Origin: Litoditis marina | Taxonomy: Eukaryota; Nematoda; Chromadorea; Rhabditida; Rhabditidae | NCBI GenBank assembly: GCA_964036275.1 | Contig: OZ038440.1 | Coordinates: 10,205,690-10,269,689, forward strand | Direction: 5' to 3' | Length of the DNA stretch: 64,000 bases | Made by a program: the position numbers and the translations under genes | In this document: positions 47,878 through 61,262 of the stretch, one piece after another | Layout of the letters: the number at the start of each line of letters is the position of its first letter | How positions within the stretch are numbered: the first letter of the stretch is position 1 | The notes under the pieces: generated by a model | The model's input: only the letters and a program-made list of their open reading frames with translations | Databases searched by the model: none | Told to the model about the DNA's origin: nothing

Positions 47878-50800
47878 CTACTTTTTGAACCCGTTTGTAC
47901 TTGTAGTAGGGGTACACTGACCCTGGAAGGGCGCCATGAGAGGCGGAGGCATATTGAATGACATCATCATTGGGTAGGGATTGGTGGAGGGACCAGGTGG
48001 CGCGAAACCAGGAGGGGGCATCATAAACCGGGACGGTGGCGGCATCATGCCCGATGACGTCATCATGCCTGATGTTGGCATCATGCCACCAGATGATGTC
48101 ATCATACCAGATGACGTCATCATGCCACCAGATGGAGGACCCGCAAAGGGTGGTGGCATAATAGTGGTGGACATGAGAGAGGGAATGTGGGTACGGGGAA
48201 GAATTGTCGGCGCGGCAGTAGGCTGGAAACAACTAAGTTCTACACACAAATTTGTCACACTACGAAAATACACTATTTTTGCTGAAAAAAAGACAGTTTT
48301 ACACACATTTGAAAGGAGTAGATCCCACAAACCGAACAAAACACATGACAGAAAAAAATGACTATAGATACAGTGGATGAGGGGTGTAATGACCTATACT
48401 GACATAGAGATCGATAATTGCTCGAAATTTTCAGGTAACTAAAGTTTGCAATAGGCAAATTATATATAGCTCCTGATATACTTTGAAACTACTTGGATTA
48501 ACTTTTCAACTGACCGTCTTTTTCTTCGTATTATCCAGATGAGGAAATAGTTGGTTGCATTCGGACAGCGCTTTTCGTGCTGCCTCCATCTCAGCCTGAT
48601 GCACATTGTGTCCGTCCCCTTGGGCCAGTCTCTTCTCACTATAAAACTTGTAATTATATAATAATAACAATTACTATTATTATTACACCAAAGAGAGTTA
48701 AACAAGAGAGTTAAAAAAACGAAACCAAAAGGATACATTTTCACACGTGCAAAGTTGCATTTGAATGTAACCATAATAGTCACAGTCACAATCACAAAAA
48801 AAACAAAGCATGCGGAACAGTTAGGAAAATGAAAGACAAGATAAAAACATACCGGAAGTAAACGGCCACCTTATAGTTTCGCGAATTGGTAGGTCCCTCG
48901 ATCGAAAGAACCCTGAAAAAAACATGAGTCTTAACATTGAACATTGATATATTAGCGCAACAATAAACAACTATGGATTTAAGGCTCAGACTTAAACAAA
49001 TTATTAGACGTTGCTGATCTTTATTAACAGGGACATATATTAACAAAACCAACTTGTATATGGGAATCTCGGGTTCCTTGGCATCAGCTCGTCGCAATGT
49101 GAGACAAGCCTGTTGCAGCTGTGATTTCGGGTCATTCCACTTCTGACCAGTTATGAACAGCTGAAAAGACCAGAATAATGGAACACCACTGTGTAACTGT
49201 AACATTGTGATATGACAAATAAAACTAGAAAAGAACGATGAGAGTGACCTTTTTTTTTTGAAAAATCTATCTATTTGTTGGTGGAAATTTATAATTTAGT
49301 CATGAAGTCAGCTAACACGTTCGAGAACAAGTAGGTAGTCATTGAAACTAAACATATCTGAACATGGCGACGAAAATAATTATGAACGATACCTTGAGTC
49401 GGGGCAGGAAACAAACGCGAACGAACGTCTTACAGTACTCCCAGCCTCGATCTACATACAGCGCACCCATGAAGGCTGAAACACAGGAATGGCGATCGAT
49501 GAATACTTGATAACCAGTTCGAACTTCTATAGATCAAGAAAAAACAACAACAAATAGGTGAAAAAACATGACCATCTACTAAAATGAATAGGCCATAGGT
49601 AGCTTTTGTGTGATGTTCTAAGATCTTAATCTGTGACTGGAAAACAGTAAGCAACGATTTGAGCAGGGAATTGCAGACTAGATAGTGCTCAACAATCGAG
49701 TTTCGTTTCTTGCACTTATACTGTTATCTGACTCCATAGCCAAATAAGTTGGAGACTGGCTTCTTATAGTCTAATATGACAAATTTTGGTTACTTCTGAT
49801 TTTCCCCATATTTGTATTTCCCTTTCGGTGAACAGATTGGAATATAACCTTTACCTTCGACCAGATCAGCTCGGTCCTTCACCCTCAATTCTCCATCTCT
49901 GTTCGGCCCACGAATAAGGTACTCAGCCATTCCCAGCTCGTCACAAATCACAGACTGCAATTGGGCAGATAATGACAATTTCCAGAATTTACCGTTACAC
50001 AGCTCAAAGTATGGTGTTCAATGTTTACTTTTGAAAACAACAGGACGTTGACTAAGATAGTTAAAAGATAGAAAAACAGGTGGTAAGGAAACAGTTATAG
50101 CCGTTTGCACAATACTACTACTGGACGTAATGGTGTGCGTTGATCGTACCACATTATTGATCTACTCACTTCTTTGTTCAGCACTCATCATAATCTTATC
50201 TACTTTGTTTAGCACTCAATCTGCCAACCTGTGTTTTATTGCTGACGATACATGTCCTCAGCAGAGATAGATGCCCCTCGTGATGAAGGGGGAAATGTTT
50301 GTAGAGGTAATCGGATACAATCAATTGCAGCACAGTGTCACCAAGCCATTCCAAACGCTGATTGTGACCCCTGAAAACAGAGTCCTAGTTGCGAACCTCT
50401 ACCAATATGAATGGTTGAACGGATACCTAAAATCTCTCCCAGGACCAGAACTACAGCTAAGACATAAGATTCATGCTCTATTGATAGAGAATATAACTGT
50501 GGTTACGGAGTTACGGTAGCTATACTGCCGTTCGTTACTCTGTGTACTTACGTAAGACATGAGGACTAGAAAACGGAATAAGTAAAACTCTAGAACCCAC
50601 TTCGTTATCTCGTTCAGAGGTATATTCCTTCTCGTGAACGCCTTGGCCATGACGCGAATATTCTTGAACTTCACTCCAATCGTATCTTCAAACTCGGTCA
50701 ACTTCTTGAGAACGGGCACTTCCGGGATGAGATGGCGATCCCCGTCCGGGTACTCCAACTGAACACAAAACATGAAACCTCGAGAATCGTGAAAAGCTAT

Positions 50801-53800
50801 GCACTTCACTTCATGCGTAATAAAAGATGTTTCCTATGAATCCAGTATTGAAAAAATGTTCCAGATTTTAACTCTCACTGGAAAAATTTATACAAAAAAA
50901 TTTTAACATGACGTGAATAATGATTTATATGCATTACTGCATGATAAAAATTAATATCATGATTGACGTACTCAAAACCAGATGTTTATACTTCCATATT
51001 CACAATGCTAGTTACATTCATCTGCTAGTTTGTAGAACACATGGTAAACTCACAATTAGTTCGTGTTCATTCAAGTTGTCCCACTTCTCTCGCAGTTCAT
51101 TATCATCACCGAACATGGCATCAGAGAATATCCTAAAATAACATTATTGTTCTATAAAGGGTAGGTCTATAAATGTTAAGATAATACAAAACCGCCCACA
51201 ACCATGTAAAACGAATGATTTCTACTTATCAAAAACGTTCATATTCTAACAATTACAACACTGAGTTCAGTTCAGAGTTCAGTACCGAAGCCCAAAGTGA
51301 AGAACTAGATTAGAGAGGTAGAATAAACAAATGTAATCCCAAAGCGACAATATTTCGAAACCTAACTGTGAATACCCGTGGCGGTTTAAACATGCAGGGG
51401 TTACATGTGTACAAAACTATTGGTTGCATTTGAAAGAAACTAATTGTTTTGTACACATTCAACTTGGTTGATTTCGTTGTAGGCCCATACCTGTCACACT
51501 GGTTGATATCGGAATCCAGATAGACGGCTGCCATGATAGCCTCGAATGAGTTGGCGAGGGCGTGACGGAAGTCGGCCTCGTGACACAGGTCCGCACCGTG
51601 GGCGAACAGCAGCCACTTGTCCATGCCCAGATTCTACAATTCAAGGTCAAGGTGAGATGAGTCAAATCATGTCCTTTGACTGCCATCCAGATGTGTTTGA
51701 TCTCTGTCGAAACACAGTCGAAAAACTATTTTCGTCACGACAATTTCTTCAATTTTTTCGTTCTAAATTTCGAAAATCTCAACAGTTACAATCATAACTA
51801 TAAACAATCCATATATTGAAAGACATTACGGTTCTAGTAGAACATGCTCTCATTTCAAGTTTCAAGAACTAGGAGAATGCGTGAAATTGAACAAAGAACG
51901 AGATTTGTTTCAGAAAAAACCTCAGTAGTACACTCTTACAGAAGTTTTCTTAACATAAACATGAAACTTCGTTATTCATACTATTAACCAACGCACGTAA
52001 TAACAGACAACGTACCTTAGCCAAACTGGCGAGATTTCTGTTCTGCACCAATGCACTTCTATATGTGGCAAGACCTCCCTCGTTGTGATGCGGCAGCATG
52101 TAGAACAGCCGGTTGGAAACAATCTGAAGCAGAACAAGTTTGATAAACATACGAAAGGAATATGAACAACCAAATAAACAAAATAGGACCGCTTAGGAGA
52201 ATTATACTTGAAAGAGACATATGGGAGAGCAATTTAGTGTAGTTTTGAAAACTCAAAACTTTATGGAAGCCTCTCACACCTTATTCCCTCTTTCCTGGTT
52301 GGTGCATCTCAGAGACTCTATTATTATAACCAAAGTTTTATCCACTGTATCTAGAGAATACAACTCATAAAATCGATAACCATTTCAACGACAGCATCTC
52401 CCAGGTATTCGAGGCGTTCATTGTGAGCGATGGGCGACAGAGATGACTTGCTCGCTCCACTTTGTGACATGATCTCCATTAGACGATTGATACCTGAAAC
52501 CCGTGAAAAATCGATCCAGAAAAACTATATCCTTCCTTATTCAAGAATAAGAAAAGAACATTTATTGAACCATGTGATTCAAGTATAGACTATATAAGCT
52601 TAAGTTAAACAAGTTGCCTATATAATGACGCTGAAGTAATGATACTTTTAGTTAATCAATATTGAAATGTCTCCATACATGACATCTAAAAATATGTCTG
52701 GTCTTGTTTGTTATTAGTTAGTTTGTCTTCATTTCTCTAAGTGAAATGTCCAGCTAGATAACTAGACGTGGCCGCTCAAAGAACTATCTACCTCTCTTTT
52801 TGTCCTTTCGCTCATCGACTGCAACGAATCGTCGACGATATCCACAGTTGGTGAACGTGTTCTTAGCATGATCGGTTGTTGTACCATAGTTGTTCTAGAA
52901 AAAGAATAAACATATACCAATAACGCCTACTATTCATGTTACATCTGAATAAACCACAGCAGTACCCAGTACTTTTGGTATGCCAAAATGTCATACATAC
53001 ACATCAAAAACTGCGATTCATTATCAAACACAGAAGCAACAAACTACAAACACCGCATATGAGACCATTTTTCTTCTCTGAACGAACCCTTTATTAGAAT
53101 TATCGGTAGACACTGCTGCCAGCTTCCCAATTGGCACAGATACCAGGTGGGAGTATTCTACATAAACTAGCTCGTTTTGGCTTGAGATCTGTGAAAAGCC
53201 ATATTTTCCCGATATAGGCGGAAGCGAAGACCGTTTTCTCTCAACTTTACCCAAGTATGAATAGGCAACAAGATCGACAACCATGATTCTTGACCTATCA
53301 GCCTATAACTGCTTTATTGAAAGACGATGCTAAAACCAGTGCTATCAGTTGTGAATCACTCGTAGTTTGAATAACAAGGGGAGAGTAAGAGTAGCCAAAC
53401 TAAATGTTCCACGCCTCAAAAACGAGAACATAAATGTTACCTTGAACGATGGATGCGTGAGTGCCAATTCCAGCAAAGATCTGTTCTTGAACTGGTGTCC
53501 TATACGGTCTTCTAGCAGCTGTAATGGAATTAGGCTTGTATGGAGACAGAGATAACGTTTTCACTGCTACCGTGTTTTTCCAAGTCTCACCTCGGAAGGT
53601 GCAAAGTATGCAGTCTTCCGTTCGTCATGTAGCACTTTCTAATTATTCTACGTTCTACTAGTCTATGTATAAGGTTGAGGTTTATGCACGTTGTATGAAG
53701 CGACGTCGCATCTATGTGGGAGAAAATCCCAATGTTCACTGGGAAATAGTTACCACTCGAAAATGTCCAATTAACACAAACGTTGCTTAAATGTCTTTTC

Positions 53801-56800
53801 TATACCATGAATCTCGCAGTACCTCGAGCGACCAATGCATTCTGACGTGTTGACAGGCGAGAAGGACAATGATAGAATGAGGAACAATGTCGGGGCAGAG
53901 ACCGGTCCGATAGAACGGTTGGCTCGGTAGCGAGATATTCGAGTTCCGCATAGATAAACTGAAATGTCACCCATATTAGACATATTTACCGGTTTATCAC
54001 TCAGATTCTAATCACAACTATGACTATTAAGAAAGAAGTTTTGACTATCAGAGACCGGTTCGATAGAACGGTTGGCTCGGTAGCGAGATAAATTATACTA
54101 GTAAAGTAACCAATTCTTTCAATACGAGGTCGGTTGTAACATTCGTGCAGGTGTAAACATGTCCGAGCTCGCTACAGAGTCAAGAAGTTTATCTGACCAA
54201 CCTCTGTTGTTTGATGACATCGATTTCTCGCTGTAATCTGTCCATTTCCTCTTTCTCTTGTTGACTGGGCTTCCGATTTCCGCCCATCAGGAGAGCCCGC
54301 ATCTTGCTCAGCTGCTTCGAGAGACGCTGCTGCTCCGGAGAGTTGGTGCTCAGGTATGAAGATGGTCTGCACAAAAGATACGAATAGTCATGGTTCAGTA
54401 AAATTGTCTGGATAGTCAGAAAATTCCAGAAACGGGCTACATTTTCGCCAGAACCACTGAGAAATCGGTCTATTTTTGAAGCAAACGCGTAATATTTCAT
54501 GTATTAAAACCTAAAAACTGACTCCCGTGTGTTTCGAGTGTTCATCAAAGGTATTCAGAACCGCGCGAAAGTTTCTATGCGAATGTGCAAACCACAAATA
54601 ACTAAAAACAGGTTGGGTTGGGAAATCAAACCAGACACCAAAGGAGACGTTTGGGTCTAAAGTTCTGTAAAACAGTATATTTTGGTTATCATGCGTACTG
54701 TAGGTCATAGAACCGAACTCACTTGACGGTGTACATGAGTAGGTCCGGAGCCTGGTTTCCCGGTGATCGGGCAAGTCCATCAACACGAATGGTCGATGGT
54801 TTCTGAATAAATATACTTTACATATTTATTTATTCACTTCGCTTCGTTACGAGACGGTGATCATCATAAATTTCACAAATTTTATGTACACAGCAAAATG
54901 GAAGTAAACGCGTACACTTGATAACTCAACGCATAAAAGTACAAATTACATACATAGGCAGCACAAATCAGGTTTCTTCAGAACCTCAATACAACCACGA
55001 TCCATACACCAGTAAGGTATGATTATTCTGCAAACAGTAACTCGTTTTTACATCCAAATACATGCAACATCACCGCTAACTTTCCCTATACTAGCTAAAA
55101 GTAGCCCGTTTTTCGAATTTTTCTGACTATTCGGACAACTGGATTATGCCACGAACCTTTTCCGGCCATGTTACAAGTTGATGTTTCTCTCTACAGACAA
55201 CACGTCGCCATTCATCTTCGCTGCACTGTAAAGCCCATTTCATGAATTAAGAAATATATGTCGTTTGAATCGTTTAAACCTTATACCCTAGGTGTTTCAA
55301 TTGATTTCACAGAGTATTACAGATATAATTACACAAGGGTTAAGACTTCGTTTACACGATTTGGAACACGCTTGTAACTTGCAATGACAGAGATAAAATT
55401 GTGGTAATGTAATAAGTTGGCATCGAACATTTAATATAAAATATACCAATAGGTATTAGGTTTTAGGTAACATCGTCTCACCTTCATTTTATATTCTGCT
55501 TCTTGTTCGGTGAGAAAAGGTCGGAATGACTTGGATAGATGCTCTATCACTCGAAACATTGGAAGTATTCGCTGTACACCACCTATATACGAAATTCATC
55601 AAAACAACCCCAACAAGTAATCTTGAAATAAGCCCTACATGATTAGAATTCTAGAACACGTAGTTACTACAAAATACAGAAATTGCCTCCTTTGAACTTT
55701 AAAACACTATGTACTACCCAAAAAAACAAGATTGGCAATGGTGTTGTTGAACATATTGTTCTGAATCGAATTTTCAAAAAAATCACTTTATCTGTTGACA
55801 TGATTCACCTAGTTGACCTAGTAAAGCCAGAGAATAAATAGACTGATTATCATTCGATAGTTATCCCCCCCCCCCTCTATTTCAATCTGTAATATTAAAG
55901 ATCCCTTGTCACGCACTTAGAATGTCGTGAAGTGTTGAAAACCAGTTTGACTCACCGGAATTACCGACAAAACGCGGCATAACATGATACAGAGGACAGC
56001 CGTCCGTAACTCCAAAGGGAAAACGAGAAACGTCAAACAATTCCAATAGTTGTTCGTACACATACGAGTAGTACAGCTCACATTCGTGCACTGTGAAACA
56101 CTGAAATAATCATATGAGTACTGCAAAACCAGTAGAGTACTTATCACCTCAAAAAAGAAGTAACACTCCTATACCGATGCGATGAATGATAAACGTGACA
56201 CCCGAAATTCACATATTCACATCTCACTTACTATCACTAGTACAAAATATTGGGTTTGCAAAAAAGAAGGTAGAACCCTACTTCTGTACAAATTATCCAG
56301 TTAAGTAATCCGTTTTCAATTTTTTTTTCTGGCTAGTCGCAGTCGGACAACTTGTGGGATATGAGCTCCGTTGACAGCTGAGAAAACTAACTTCGGGCAT
56401 TGGCTCCTCGACAAACTCGAAATCGAATTCAGTTGTCCATCGAGAAGAGGGCATCGCAGGGAATGTACCAGGCAGCTTTTTGTGAAAAAAGATCTAAAGA
56501 ATAGTGATAAAATGATTACGTCTAGTTGTTCTTCTGATTTCAGAGATGTTCTACCTAAGCGCAGGTCTTAGGTCAGATACAAATCCAACCGATACTTCCC
56601 GTCCATTCTTTCTAGTATGAATTATAACTCATTTGGACTAGTAGTATAGCCACAACGCCGCTCATGTTTTTGAAACAGTTTACATGTCCCCGTCAAGGTA
56701 CCAGAACCAGAACATATCGATTAACTTCATCCGCTATCGAACAGGAAAATACATTTTCGTCTAAAACCAATAACAAATATTGAAAATTTCCAACTTTTTG

Positions 56801-59800
56801 CAAAATTAAGGAAATGCGAATAACTAACCGAGTAGCCCTCCAGTTCGAATGTAATATTGTCCATACGTATCGTGGACCTTCGGTTACCCGCCCAATTTAT
56901 GGCCGAACCAACACGCAGCACGTAGTGATAGAGACGGTTCGAATTACTGAAACATCGTTTTCGTCTAGACCATTTTCAGTTGTTTCTACATAAATTGAGA
57001 GGTGCGATTTTTTATAGATTATATTAGTCACTCAAATGAACCGTCAGGTAATCATTGTATTGAATCTGAAACAAATAGTTAGTGAGACAGCGACATTCGT
57101 GAAAATTAATTACTTTTCATCAAAAGTAGGCAAATTGTCGCAACATTGGCGTAAATGGAGCCCGTTTTTATAATTTATGTCTAGAATGAGTGAGGGAGAT
57201 GAAAACGAGATAAATCCTTACTTTGAGTGTGGTTCACATGGGTCAATCCTGGTCTCGCCGGGAAACATGTTATGACGTATTCCCTCGCTACGAGTACGCG
57301 TAGAACAACGACATACGGGACCATCGTTACCCTGAAACAAATCAATATCAGAAGAAAAAACACAATTGTACAACGACAACTACATGCACCGCGAAGAGGT
57401 GTGAAACAATCAGATACTTACCATACCGCGCTCGTTGAAACAAATATCGGGATGGAGGACAGACGGGTGACTTCTTTTTCGTTCCACCTGCAACGAGAAC
57501 AATGAATACCAAAACTATGATGTATTCGTCTCTTTATGAAATCAATGCATAACATGATGAATTTCGTATTCACCAAAGCCATCTCGCTAACCTACTCAAC
57601 CCTTCTATAGAACTTGAATTGGCTGGAATCAACCCAATTAATCATATCTCATAATGCAACATGAACTATTTGCTCAACTATCCAATTTCTCGTACTTGGA
57701 GTGCCACTACCAATGTGTAAAGATGTTCAAGTTCAATACCGACCAAAGATTATACTTCTATACATTCATGCATTATAACCTAATACAATCATTCTACTCA
57801 CCTCTCTCTTCTGTAGTTCGGCATTTCTCTGCTTGTCTGACATCTTCTCCATATCCCCGTCCACACCATCTTCTTCCTCCTCCTCTGAAGATTCTGACGA
57901 GGACTCGTCGTCATGACCGCCTCAAAACAAATATATAATAACTTGTATAAAAACATAAATGATATAAAATATATAACAACTTCCGGGCTCAATGGTCTTA
58001 ATTCTTTTCCAGGTGGAGATCCAAGAAAAAGTTTTGTCTAGCGACTAATTATTACATCAGAGAATTGTAGTTTGTTTGAATATTGCAGCAGTTTTTGCAG
58101 TTAACACTGACATTCTCCTACAAAAGGGAACCCATTTTTCATAAACATCCCTCATTCAAATGAAAACGTAGTCCATTTTTTATATTTCTAGCTAGTCCGA
58201 CGACTTTACTCTATGTCTTACATTTGCACTTGTGATGGAAGGGAGGCGTGGGAGGGCGCGGTACGGTGGCCTGTCGTTCTCTACCCGATCTCATCGTATC
58301 CAGAACATGGGTCGAAAAGAACTCATTGTTTCGAAGATGATCCGACGTCGAACGCACTGTACCGTCTTCCTCATTCTGGAATATATTTCATATACCAGTG
58401 AAGTTGTCCGAACAGCCAGAAAAAACCGAAAAACTATTTTTTGCCAAAAGCGAGAAAATTTACGTGATACATTACGTTGGAAATCACATAAAATGAAAAT
58501 GAACAGCATTAGAATGGGTCAGCACCATTTTCTCGCCGAGCCGAGTAATAAACTAGAGATTAGACAATACAAAATTGAATTTGTCAGAACGGCATTGTTT
58601 CCAAACCTTACGAACCGTTTACCGGTAGCATGAAAACCACTACAACAGGCCCATATGAAGCCAACTTTTTCTCTATTTGGAGAAAAACACTTTTTCAGTT
58701 CGTACTTTATATATCCCGTGTTCGTTTTCGCTGTACAATTATGAATATTAACGTATTTTTATCGTAAATGGGTATGTTTTGGAAGAACTGGCCGATTTTG
58801 CTGGTGTATACACTATATTCGTACCTTTACATAATACTGGTTACATCCCAATGGTGTCGGGCCCACTGCAACTGTTTTCACCAGCATGGTAGATGAATCG
58901 AAATGACACTCATCAAAGGTTATGGACTGCTCTAGATCCTCCGCTGTCAGGGTCACAACATCTTCTAAAAATATGTATTGATTATTGATTATCAAACAAT
59001 TGATTAGATTATCCCAGGCAAGATATTGGATAGGCATCTCTATATTCAATTGGTTCAGAATGGTTAAAGCATCGACTATAACATTACCATATCAGAATTC
59101 GGAACCACAATCTTTTCGGCTTTTTGCCAGGCATTTCTCATCTCTATTTCGATTTGAAGGAATCTCACTCACAATCGTCTGGAATGCTGATCTTAACATT
59201 ATTACATGGAACAACTGATGTACAATTGAGAAAGTTATGAGTATGATTAGTTAGATTATTACCGTCAACGAGAGAATTTGGCTCAGCTTTAGACTCTTCA
59301 GAAAAGACCTCGTCCTTGCTTGTGCCCGGTGCAGAGGTATCTTTATGTTCTACAGTGGCCTGGAAATATGAGAAAACTGAATGAAAGCCTAATATTATGA
59401 GTAATATTCCAATACCTATCTCTACTCCGTTCATTTAATTATGCCGCATTTTTTTCACTTTCTGACAAATATCGAATTCACGTGATCTCAAACACTCAAA
59501 CTAGAATAAACAACTACATGAACTCACTGAGAACTCTACACGTATGCTAAGATATTAAAGTAGAACTACAAAAATAGAGTATCAGCAACAATAAACTACA
59601 CTAGAAGTGCACGTTTGCGTCAAATTCAATATTAAAATACCAGCAAGGTCAGACCAATTTACATAAAGGAACCTGTTTTCGATGTGCATATGTCTCACTT
59701 GATTTTCCATCAAAGGTGAAAGGTATTATTTTCCCGTGTGTGGCGAAAAGGGAGCCCGCTCTTTTAATTCATATATTTCATTTAATTCTCGATTAAGTCA

Positions 59801-61262
59801 TTGAGATCATTCAAAACTAACCGAATTAATTTCCTTCTTCTCATCTTCCTCCTCCTTTGATTCCTTTCCCTTCTTCTTGTTCTTTTTACGCTTCTTTACT
59901 GTTATTTCGGAAGTTTCATCTACCAATTCTCCCAGTGTTCGCGCTTTCGATTTCCGCGCACTCTCGCGTTCAGGTGAGGGAGAACGCTCAAATAGTAAAC
60001 GATTAATCCGACCGTTCATTCACAATTCACATAGTATCTGTAAACGTCCCCGTTCTAACTTGCCCATCAATGGTTATTTTTAATAACAAAAACTACAATT
60101 TCACCTTTTAATCAATGTTGTGACACATCTGTGAGAAGTGTACTCAATGGAAAAGATCCAATTCTTTCGCTTCAAAATCGTAAAACTTCTTGATTTTTGA
60201 TCAAGAATAGTAAATTTTCTCTATATTGTCAAGAAGAAGCAAGGTTTTTGAATCTTTGTGGCTACTCGGACAACTTACTGCGTATGGAGAAGGTGAAGAT
60301 CCATCGGATACCTGACGTTACATACCTTTTTGCGCTTCTCCTTTGGTCGGCCAGAAGATGGTCTTTCCGTGGTTTCATTACCAGACGGCGAAGGAGAAGG
60401 ATTATATTGCCCAATGTTGCCATTAGCATCTGTAACAGTAACACAAAATGAATACAAGCTGAAATTCAATCAATACTCGAGATCTCAACCTGCACACGGC
60501 CCATAATCCAAAAGATACCTACGAAATACTTGGTTGCTTCGTTGACCATAAGAAAACGCTGGATTATTAGAAATATTGATATCTGACAGCACTCAGTAGC
60601 TACAACAACCAGTAAAAAATGAGCTAAAAATTGCAAAGCAAACTGATGAAACTACTCACATTGTGGATTCCACTGTTGGTGATTCGACATCATGGGCACG
60701 GGGACGGGAACCGGTACATACATGATCTGAATTCAGACGAGAATTAGAATCAATTATCTGTCTGACATTAAAATGACATAAACAAAGTTTCTAAAGAGGG
60801 GTAAATTACTTCTCTTCGCCGAGACGATAGATGCATGAATGGAAGTATAACAAGTTTTCAATTACCGAAGGCGAAAGAAATTGGGGTAACCTCACTTACT
60901 CACTTTCGCTCCGCAAAAGTTCAGGTTTGTAAACTCTCTCAGTCTAAAAATTCAAGCTCTACCTGAAAAATAGTCACAAGTGAGTCTTTTGCTCTAGTTC
61001 ATGACTACAGACAGTAAACATCATCAGCATGCTGCTAGCAGAGCCAGTGCATCTAAGTGAAACATTACACATACTACGTAGTAAAACTGAATTTAACTGA
61101 ACTTACATTCGGATTACCATTGTTGACGAAATGTTGTTGAGGTGGAACAAAAGGAGGGGGAGGAGGACAATTGAAGTTGAACGGCATCATTGGAGGGGGA
61201 GGAGGGGCCCCATGGATACCAGGCTGATATGCTCCACCACCACCAACGTCCCGATTATTCAT
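47878..61262 (-). CDS. drsh-1: Drosha, Microprocessor ribonuclease III
   Basis: Nuclear RNase III that, with DGCR8/Pasha, cuts primary microRNA transcripts. The model has 32 exons, all in phase, giving 1278 residues (human 1374). Order: Pro/Gly-rich N-terminus (1-75); acidic and Lys-rich linker to about 340; central domain with [10 protein letters not shown], the zinc-site block NDGPVCRCS at about 357-365, [16 protein letters not shown] and [10 protein letters not shown] (to about 690); RIIIa with [34 protein letters not shown] at about 783-796, [14 protein letters not shown] and [17 protein letters not shown]; RIIIb with [16 protein letters not shown] at about 959-974, [10 protein letters not shown] and [14 protein letters not shown]; and a dsRNA-binding domain (about 1070-1160) starting [16 protein letters not shown]. 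Catalytic acids of both RNase III domains are visible. Residues 1165-1278 form an unusual Met/Ser/Gly/Pro-rich tail. The arginine/serine-rich segment of vertebrate Drosha is weak or absent. The start follows an acceptor-like GTGTTTTAG by five bases, so either a trans-splice site or an upstream untranslated exon is likely. Confidence 0.96.
47900..48160 (-). repeat. Coding repeat in the Drosha C-terminal tail
   Basis: On the plus strand the unit CCAGATGACGTCATCATG recurs with variants (about 48050-48130), encoding SSGMM and TSGMM repeats on the minus strand. Two perfect TGACGTCA octamers fall inside it, at 48055-48062 and 48112-48119. Confidence 0.8.
54048..54089 (-). repeat. Intronic copy of part of a Drosha exon
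   Basis: The 42 bases here match 53896-53937 within the coding exon 53958-53823 with one difference (GGTTCG against GGTCCG). The copy lies about 90 bp upstream, in transcript order, of the exon it duplicates, in the same orientation. Confidence 0.85.
55101..55140 (+). repeat. Short dispersed element in Drosha introns
   Basis: A motif of about 45 bp, roughly AGTCCGTTTTTCGAATTTTT then CTGGCTAGTCGGACAACTT, recurs with divergence at 55101-55140, 56307-56354, 58163-58207 and 60240-60281, and in the opposite orientation at 58401-58440. All five are in Drosha introns. Confidence 0.55.

Larger units (their letters stand above)
47878..61262 (-). other. Exon map of Drosha
   Basis: Exons in transcript order: 61262-61107, 60726-60660, 60429-60326, 59986-59822, 59359-59263, 58964-58825, 58375-58222, 57920-57802, 57487-57422, 57331-57222, 56946-56829, 56493-56392, 56100-55956, 55582-55482, 55225-55157, 54802-54723, 54366-54202, 53958-53823, 53518-53441, 52894-52792, 52493-52381, 52123-52016, 51633-51491, 51132-51054, 50758-50601, 50370-50229, 49954-49855, 49475-49393, 49160-49054, 48912-48853, 48638-48515, 48222-47878. 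They total 3837 nt. Exons one to five are supported by splice sites and phase more than by homology; from the exon at 57487 onward each has an aligned counterpart in human Drosha, except the last. Confidence 0.85.

Noticed and set aside
53823..53958. Reading this Drosha exon in the frame starting FIYAELEYL
   Set aside because: The alternative frame gives [11 protein letters not shown] and VRMHWSLE, which align with human Drosha and keep phase on both sides.
57010..57065. An extra Drosha exon between 57222 and 56946
   Set aside because: Joining 57222 directly to 56946 restores the conserved NN-x-x-RLYHY block in phase; the extra segment is not needed.
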